DNA from: UBA1359 sp035411265
Lineage (GTDB): Bacteria > Patescibacteriota > Patescibacteriia > Patescibacteriales > Patescibacteriaceae
NCBI GenBank assembly: GCA_035411265.1
Contig: DAONSQ010000038.1
Coordinates: 1-5,487 of the forward strand
Length of the DNA stretch: 5,487 nt
Reading direction: 5' to 3'
Shown: piece after piece, positions 1 to 3,761 of the stretch
Numbering within the stretch: position 1 is the first letter of the stretch
How the letters are laid out: the number at the start of each line of letters is the position of its first letter
Notes under the pieces: model-generated
What the model was told of the DNA's origin: nothing
Databases searched by the model: none
The model's input: only the letters and a program-made list of their open reading frames with translations
Translations under genes and position numbers: made by a program

Positions 1-1
1 T

Positions 2-529
2 TTTTTAGTTGGAACAAAGTATACTGATGCTGATATTTTTGCCGAAAGAGTTGTTGTGGAAAATAAGTTTTCAGCCATCAATCTTGACCTTTTTGCTAGA
101 GCCTCTTTTAACAACAATCAATTGATTAATTTGTTTCGGACTTCTGGCATTCAGCCGGGTGGCTTTGATCTGGGGGCCGTTAAGATTAAGGCTAATCCTG
201 AGAGAGGTTTTAAATACCATATTAAGGCCAATATGGTTAGTGGTGACCAAGCTTTTTGTCAGGCTTTAAAAATAGAAGTTTATACTAGGAATTTTCGTCG
301 TAAATTTAGTGGGTCTTTACTTGATCTAACACTTAATTCAGAACTAGAAAAGGATCGGCCAGAGGATTGGATTTTTTTAGTAGCACTTGATGATAACGGA
401 GATAATTTGAAGAATAAGATTTGCGAGTTTAGTTTTAATTTTAAAACTTACCGCTCAAATCCTGAGGAAAATGGCGGTATTTTTGCGGAAAGAGCAGTTA
501 GTAATATTATTACCAGTAGTAATTGGTAA
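2..529 (+). CDS. TasA/camelysin-like surface (fibre) protein, 5' partial
   Basis: The reading frame is open from the left edge of the window (175 visible residues). The GTG at 56 is an internal valine codon, because the family motif starts upstream of it. Visible residues 11-30 match the mature N-terminus of TasA/CalY (camelysin, M73-type) proteins: IFAERVVVENKFSAINLDL resembles the usual 'FSD-E-xxxN-F-AG-LDL' pattern. Only a signal peptide of roughly 20-35 residues is therefore probably missing. A beta-rich core follows: 'GIQPGG' near 49-54, 'FCQALKIEVY' at 85-94 with Cys86, 'LVALDDNGDN' at 126-135 and 'CEFSFNF' at 141-147 with Cys141. Cys86 and Cys141 could form a disulfide. The last 18 residues repeat the N-terminal motif. 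Family members are exported and form extracellular fibres or matrix. The SipW-like gene 8 bases downstream supports the call. Role in this organism is inferred. Confidence 0.8.
   Translation, partial: FLVGTKYTDADIFAERVVVENKFSAINLDLFARASFNNNQLINLFRTSGIQPGGFDLGAVKIKANPERGFKYHIKANMVSGDQAFCQALKIEVYTRNFRRKFSGSLLDLTLNSELEKDRPEDWIFLVALDDNGDNLKNKICEFSFNFKTYRSNPEENGGIFAERAVSNIITSSNW
473..526 (+). repeat. C-terminal copy of the TasA-like N-terminal motif
   Basis: The segment encodes GGIFAERAVSNIITSSNW, the very end of the first gene. It repeats the motif encoded at 32-91 near the start (DIFAERVVVENKFSAINLDL). The DNA is also similar: bases 36-50 and 480-494 match at 14 of 15 positions. It may be the start strand of a second beta module that was lost or never completed, or a short tail used in subunit contact. 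Those functions are inferred; the repetition itself is visible. Confidence 0.65.
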
Positions 530-537
530 AATAAATT

Positions 538-1035
538 ATGAATAATCGGATTAGTAAAATAATCGAATCCAACTGGTACCAATTTATTTTGGCGTTTTAT
601 GTTCTGTTGGTGGCGGTTATTTTTTTATTTTCCATTGATTTTTTAAGAATAAGGAATTTTGTTTTTACCGAACAGGGCGCTAATCAACAGTTTGCTAAAG
701 GTTCGCTGGTAACGGCTTGGCAAAAGGATGGTTATGGACTCGGTGATAAAGTTGCTTATTTTTACGAACAAGCTGGAGAAGAGAGCGTGGCCGTTAAGAA
801 AATAACTGAATATGGTGGCAATGTTTTTGTAGTTGGAGAGGAAGAAGCTGAAAAAGAATTGGTTCGTGGTCGTTTAATTTTGGGTGAATTCATGTTTAAG
901 GTACCATACCTGGGTTACCTAATTTCTTTTTTTCGAACGGTAATCGGTTTCTGGCTATTAATTTGGGGACCAGCTATCTTTATCATGGTAATGTCGGCTC
1001 TCTACGGCTGGGAGCAAATCAAGATCAATAAGTAA
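538..1035 (+). CDS. SipW-like S26 signal peptidase homologue, catalytic serine apparently lost
   Basis: A 165-residue membrane protein, slightly shorter than typical SipW. One transmembrane helix lies at about 13-35, an extracytoplasmic domain at about 37-130, and a hydrophobic C-terminal anchor at about 133-155. The C-terminal signature 'GEFMFKVPYLGYLISF' (116-131) followed by a 'GFWLLI..PA' helix matches the end of ER/SipW-type signal peptidases. 'KGSLV' (54-58), 'LGDKVAYF' (68-75) and 'VKKIT' (86-90) fit conserved S26 strands. Aligning Gly55 with the conserved glycine after the 'SMEPT' box gives GANQQ (47-51) there, so the nucleophilic serine is a glycine. The usual Thr-His-Arg stretch reads as Ala-Val-Lys-Lys. 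It lies between two TasA-like genes, the normal setting of SipW. It may be a pseudoenzyme acting as an export or assembly factor, or use another residue. No Shine-Dalgarno is seen before the ATG, which lies 8 bases after the previous stop. Confidence 0.72.
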   Translation: MNNRISKIIESNWYQFILAFYVLLVAVIFLFSIDFLRIRNFVFTEQGANQQFAKGSLVTAWQKDGYGLGDKVAYFYEQAGEESVAVKKITEYGGNVFVVGEEEAEKELVRGRLILGEFMFKVPYLGYLISFFRTVIGFWLLIWGPAIFIMVMSALYGWEQIKINK

Positions 1036-1039
1036 GAAT

Positions 1040-1867
1040 ATGATTAAAATAGTTTCAACAATTATCTTTTTTACCGCTTCACTATTGTTGACTATTACAG
1101 CTATTAATTTTTCGCAAGATGCCTACTCTGATTATCAGATTAAACGGCTGCTGATTTATAATGAAAAGTTACCAGAATCGGCTGAAATGGAAAATTTAAC
1201 CGAAAAAGAATTAAAGGAAGTGGATTTTAATGAAACTGTTAAAATTACTGATAAAAATAACGAAGAGGTTGGTTCAAATTATAATCAATTATTAAATGAG
1301 GCTGAATTAGTCGAATTCAGTGATGAATATATTCAGAAAGGTGAGGAGCTAAAGAGCGCTTATTTAAACATTGATTATTTAAACCAAGAGGCCATTGATC
1401 AACCCCGAGAAGTTAGTGATCAGGGGATTGATTATTGGTTGGACAATTTGGGTGTTAATGGCAATTTTTCTGGACGAAAAACTTGGCTGGTGCGAAATAA
1501 TCAAAATGAATCAGGTCGATTACTATTGGGCCTATCTGATTTGATTAACTTAGAAAATGGTTGTAATGATCAGGAAAAATCAGTTGATAAGAATTGTCAA
1601 AAGCTTAAAGATAAAGGCGAGCTGGGCGGTAAGATAAAGTTAGTTATTGCTCTCGATGGTATCGATAAGGTTAGTTCTTATTTGTTAGAAAATCAGCAAA
1701 ATAAAATTTCGCAAGACTGGAATAAGTCGCCAGCCGTGGTCATCCGCCCCTATCAAAGCCGCTTAATTACTGCTTACTGGTCGGTTGGTGAAAATGATTA
1801 TGGTAATGAAATCCAAAGTGATAGCGTGGAGTTTAATCTTAATTTTAGAATGGTTAAGGCTAAATAA
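1040..1867 (+). CDS. Divergent TasA/camelysin-like exported protein with acidic N-terminal insertion
   Basis: The protein has 275 residues and starts at an ATG 4 bases after the SipW-like gene. Residues 3-24 are a hydrophobic signal or anchor segment, followed by 'SQDAYSDYQIK' (25-35), a degenerate form of the mature TasA start. Residues about 45-125 are acidic and polar, rich in Glu, Asp and Asn, and have no counterpart I recognise in short TasA proteins. The beta core then follows the family order: 'VNGNFSG' (139-145), 'LENGC' with Cys175, 'NC' with Cys186, 'GELGGKIKLVIALDG' (193-207). It closes with 'YWSVGENDYGNEIQSDSVEF' (246-265), the conserved C-terminal strand pair of TasA/CalY proteins. 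Cys175 and Cys186 may pair in a disulfide. It is probably a minor subunit, anchor or initiator of the fibre, by analogy with loci that carry two TasA-like proteins; that role is inferred. Confidence 0.7.
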   Translation: MIKIVSTIIFFTASLLLTITAINFSQDAYSDYQIKRLLIYNEKLPESAEMENLTEKELKEVDFNETVKITDKNNEEVGSNYNQLLNEAELVEFSDEYIQKGEELKSAYLNIDYLNQEAIDQPREVSDQGIDYWLDNLGVNGNFSGRKTWLVRNNQNESGRLLLGLSDLINLENGCNDQEKSVDKNCQKLKDKGELGGKIKLVIALDGIDKVSSYLLENQQNKISQDWNKSPAVVIRPYQSRLITAYWSVGENDYGNEIQSDSVEFNLNFRMVKAK

Positions 1868-1873
1868 TTTTTT

Positions 1874-2557
1874 ATGAGACAGTTCTTGTTAGGAGGAATT
1901 GTTTTTAGTTTAGTAATCTTTTGCCCAGCAGCTAAGGCGGAAAAAATGGTTGCTACTACGACTAAAAATAAAATAAAAATCAATTTAGCAGTTCCTTTTA
2001 CCAGCCAAGCGCCACTAGCTAAATGGTCGGATGATCGTTTTCAGGCTGGCTGTGAAGAAGCTTCGGTGCTAATGGCAATGCGTTTTGTTCGTGGTCAGAA
2101 AAGTATTGCTAAAAACGACGCTGAAAAAGCGATTATCACCTTAAGTGAATGGCAATTGAAAAAATACGGCAGTTATTATGATACTTCCATAGCGGATACA
2201 GCAGTGCGACTACTGGCTGGTTTTTATGGTTATAAAAAATATAGCATTAAAAATAATATTACCAAGCAGGATATTATTAATGAGCTTAAAGCTGATCGAA
2301 TAATTATTGCACCAACTGATGGTCGAAAATTAAAAAATCCTTTTTTCACCCAGCCGGGTCCAGAACAGCATATGTTAGTTATTAAAGGTTATGATGAAGC
2401 TCAAGATCAATTTATTACTAATGATCCTGGCACTAGGCGCGGAGCTGACTATCGCTATAAGACCGATATTCTAATGGGTTCCTTGCGCGATTATCCGACA
2501 GGTAATCATGAAAAAATAAAAAGTATAGAAAAAAATATAATCAGTATTAGCAGGTAA
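1874..2557 (+). CDS. Secreted C39-like cysteine peptidase
   Basis: The 227-residue protein begins with a signal peptide (hydrophobic 4-18, then AKAE, with likely cleavage after Ala20 or Ala22). The rest is a C39-like (papain-fold) domain of the peptidase_C39_2 type. 'VPFTSQAPLAKW' (40-51) supplies Gln45 for the oxyanion hole. 'GCEEAS' (59-64) carries the likely nucleophile Cys60. 'GPEQHMLVIKGYD' (162-174) carries His166. 'TNDPGTRRG' (182-190) carries the third residue, Asn183 or Asp184. All catalytic positions look intact. The 'RDYPTGNHE' tail (205-213) is also typical of this group as I recall it. The protein would act outside the cytoplasmic membrane. Its substrate cannot be read from sequence; lying 6 bases after the TasA-like gene, it may process or crosslink surface proteins, but it could equally act on peptidoglycan peptides or imported peptides. 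Confidence 0.85.
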   Translation: MRQFLLGGIVFSLVIFCPAAKAEKMVATTTKNKIKINLAVPFTSQAPLAKWSDDRFQAGCEEASVLMAMRFVRGQKSIAKNDAEKAIITLSEWQLKKYGSYYDTSIADTAVRLLAGFYGYKKYSIKNNITKQDIINELKADRIIIAPTDGRKLKNPFFTQPGPEQHMLVIKGYDEAQDQFITNDPGTRRGADYRYKTDILMGSLRDYPTGNHEKIKSIEKNIISISR

Positions 2558-2568
2558 CTTGGAGACTC

Positions 2569-2597
2569 TTGCTAGTTTAGGGAAAACTAGCTATGAT
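2569..2597 (+). promoter_or_regulatory. Candidate sigma-70-type promoter for the serine hydrolase gene
   Basis: TTGCTA (2569-2574, 4 of 6 to the -35 consensus) and TATGAT (2592-2597, 5 of 6 to the -10 consensus) are separated by exactly 17 bases. They lie in the only longer gap between the four-gene run and the serine hydrolase gene, with the start codon about 37 bases beyond a likely transcription start near 2604. An inverted repeat fills the spacer. In AT-rich DNA such matches arise by chance fairly often, so this is moderate evidence only. Confidence 0.4.
2571..2591. repeat. Perfect 8-bp inverted repeat in the promoter spacer (possible operator)
   Basis: GCTAGTTT (2571-2578) and AAACTAGC (2584-2591) are perfect complements around the 5-base centre AGGGA. 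It begins 13 bases after the stop of the C39-like gene. Because it spans the spacer of the candidate promoter, it could be a repressor or MerR-type activator site. As RNA it would form a short hairpin, but the following TATGATTATT is not a good U-tract, so it is a weak terminator candidate at best. Confidence 0.5.
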
Positions 2598-2641
2598 TAT
2601 TGCTGTATTTAATTTATGCAACATTAGATTAAGCTTAAATT

Positions 2642-3688
2642 ATGAAAGCTAAAATAAGTCAAAATTTAAAAGCACTCTTTTTGAAAAATAGATGCTTAAT
2701 CATGATGGTTTTGGCTGTTGCCGGTGGCTTTTTCTTGGGTGGATTTTTATTAAGTAATAGTTATTTTGAAAACTTAGGCGATAATCATGAAATGCGTGAA
2801 GCAAAATTAGGCCAATCGAATTATCGCTATATCAATCCGCTGCTGGAGTGTGATTTTAGAGCCAGTTCTAATCGTAACATGAATGCTGTGAAAAACAGCA
2901 TTGAAAAGATAATCAATAAAAACGTCTACAAGAAAGAGCTTAGTGCGGCTTCGGTTTATTATCGTGATTTAAATAATGGACCGTGGTTTGGTATCAACGA
3001 AGACGCTGATTTTTCTCCAGCCAGCTTAATTAAAGTTCCAGTCATGATGGCTTACTACTATGAAGCTGAAAATAATCCGGCTGTTTTGGAGAAGGAAATC
3101 TTAGCTACGGAAGATTACGATTATTCTGAACAGAATATCGAACCTGAATATAAGTTAGAAAAAGGTAAAAAATATAAGGTCGAAGATCTGATTGAGCGAA
3201 TGTTGGTTTACTCCGATAATTATGCTTACTATTTGTTACTAGACAATGTTAACCCAGAAAAGATTGAGAAGGTTTACGTTGATTTAGGCATCAGTCTTGC
3301 CAAAGTTGATGATCCTAGTGGCAATATTATTAGTGTTAAAAGTTATTCTAGTTTATTTCGCGTGCTATTTAATTCATCATATTTGAATAAATATTATTCA
3401 GAAAAAGCTTTAGCGATTTTAACTAGGACTAAATTTTATAATGGTTTAGTTGCTGGGACCCCGATTAATATTGAAATTTCTCATAAGTTTGGTGAGCGCC
3501 GTTTTTTAGAAACCGGCGAGGTCCAGCTGCATGATTGTGGCATAGTTTATTATACTGACAATCCATATCTTTTATGCGTAATGTCTAAAGGGCAAGATTT
3601 GAAAAAATTATCTTCTTTTATTAAGGAAGTTTCAGCGATTGTTTTTGATTATGTTAAACTGAACAATAAATCGGAGGGCGCTAAATAG
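2642..3688 (+). CDS. Membrane-anchored serine hydrolase, class A beta-lactamase/PBP-like fold
   Basis: The 348-residue protein has an uncleaved-looking N-terminal anchor at about 18-39 and an extracytoplasmic domain. The three active-site motifs of the penicillin-recognising family are in order: S128-L-I-K131 (SxxK, within 'FSPASLIKVPVMMAYYY'), S191-D-N193 (SDN) and H281-K-F-G284, which stands where KTG is usual. No clear E-x-x-L-N omega-loop motif lies between SDN and HKFG; the stretch 215-240 instead reads 'GISLAKVDDPSGN...KSYSSLFR'. This suggests a D,D-peptidase-like or other peptidoglycan role rather than true beta-lactam hydrolysis. Cys299 and Cys312 lie on what should be adjacent strands and may pair. 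It is probably transcribed alone: a candidate promoter lies upstream and a strong hairpin downstream. There is no visible Shine-Dalgarno; the ATG is chosen because it precedes the basic residues and anchor. Confidence 0.8.
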   Translation: MKAKISQNLKALFLKNRCLIMMVLAVAGGFFLGGFLLSNSYFENLGDNHEMREAKLGQSNYRYINPLLECDFRASSNRNMNAVKNSIEKIINKNVYKKELSAASVYYRDLNNGPWFGINEDADFSPASLIKVPVMMAYYYEAENNPAVLEKEILATEDYDYSEQNIEPEYKLEKGKKYKVEDLIERMLVYSDNYAYYLLLDNVNPEKIEKVYVDLGISLAKVDDPSGNIISVKSYSSLFRVLFNSSYLNKYYSEKALAILTRTKFYNGLVAGTPINIEISHKFGERRFLETGEVQLHDCGIVYYTDNPYLLCVMSKGQDLKKLSSFIKEVSAIVFDYVKLNNKSEGAK

Positions 3689-3719
3689 AAGTGAATATTT
3701 TCTGAAAATTTGCGTAAAT

Positions 3720-3753
3720 ATAAATAGAGACAATTAAGTCTCTATTTATTTAT
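3720..3753 (+). terminator. Intrinsic terminator after the serine hydrolase gene
   Basis: Bases 3720-3731 and 3738-3749 form a perfect 12-bp stem (ATAAATAGAGAC / GTCTCTATTTAT) with a 6-base loop AATTAA. The descending strand runs into a T-rich segment, TTTATTTA. It lies 31 bases after the TAG stop at 3686-3688. The stem is AT-rich with a short GC-containing top, and the T-run is interrupted by A, so termination may be incomplete. The next gene starts only 12 bases after the stem, so the hairpin may alternatively belong to its 5' leader. Confidence 0.65.
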
Positions 3754-3761
3754 GGCAAAAT

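Noticed and set aside
56..529. GTG at 56 as the true start of the first gene
   Set aside because: The frame is open to the window edge, and the conserved TasA-type mature N-terminus begins upstream of 56. A start there would cut through the motif and leave no signal peptide.
1798..1983. Minus-strand open frame of 61 codons
   Set aside because: It lies opposite the end of the second TasA-like gene and the start of the C39-like gene, both of which match known families. Its hydrophobic translation is the antisense of a signal peptide and AT-rich DNA.
2600..2628. Second promoter candidate TTGCTG with ATTAGA
   Set aside because: It matches the consensus poorly (3 of 6 at -35) and is weaker than the 17-base-spaced pair at 2569-2597.
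3697..3709. Short palindrome ATTTTC-T-GAAAAT after the serine hydrolase stop
   Set aside because: Its one-base centre cannot form a hairpin loop, and a 13-base AT-rich palindrome is easily found by chance. The true terminator-like stem follows at 3720.
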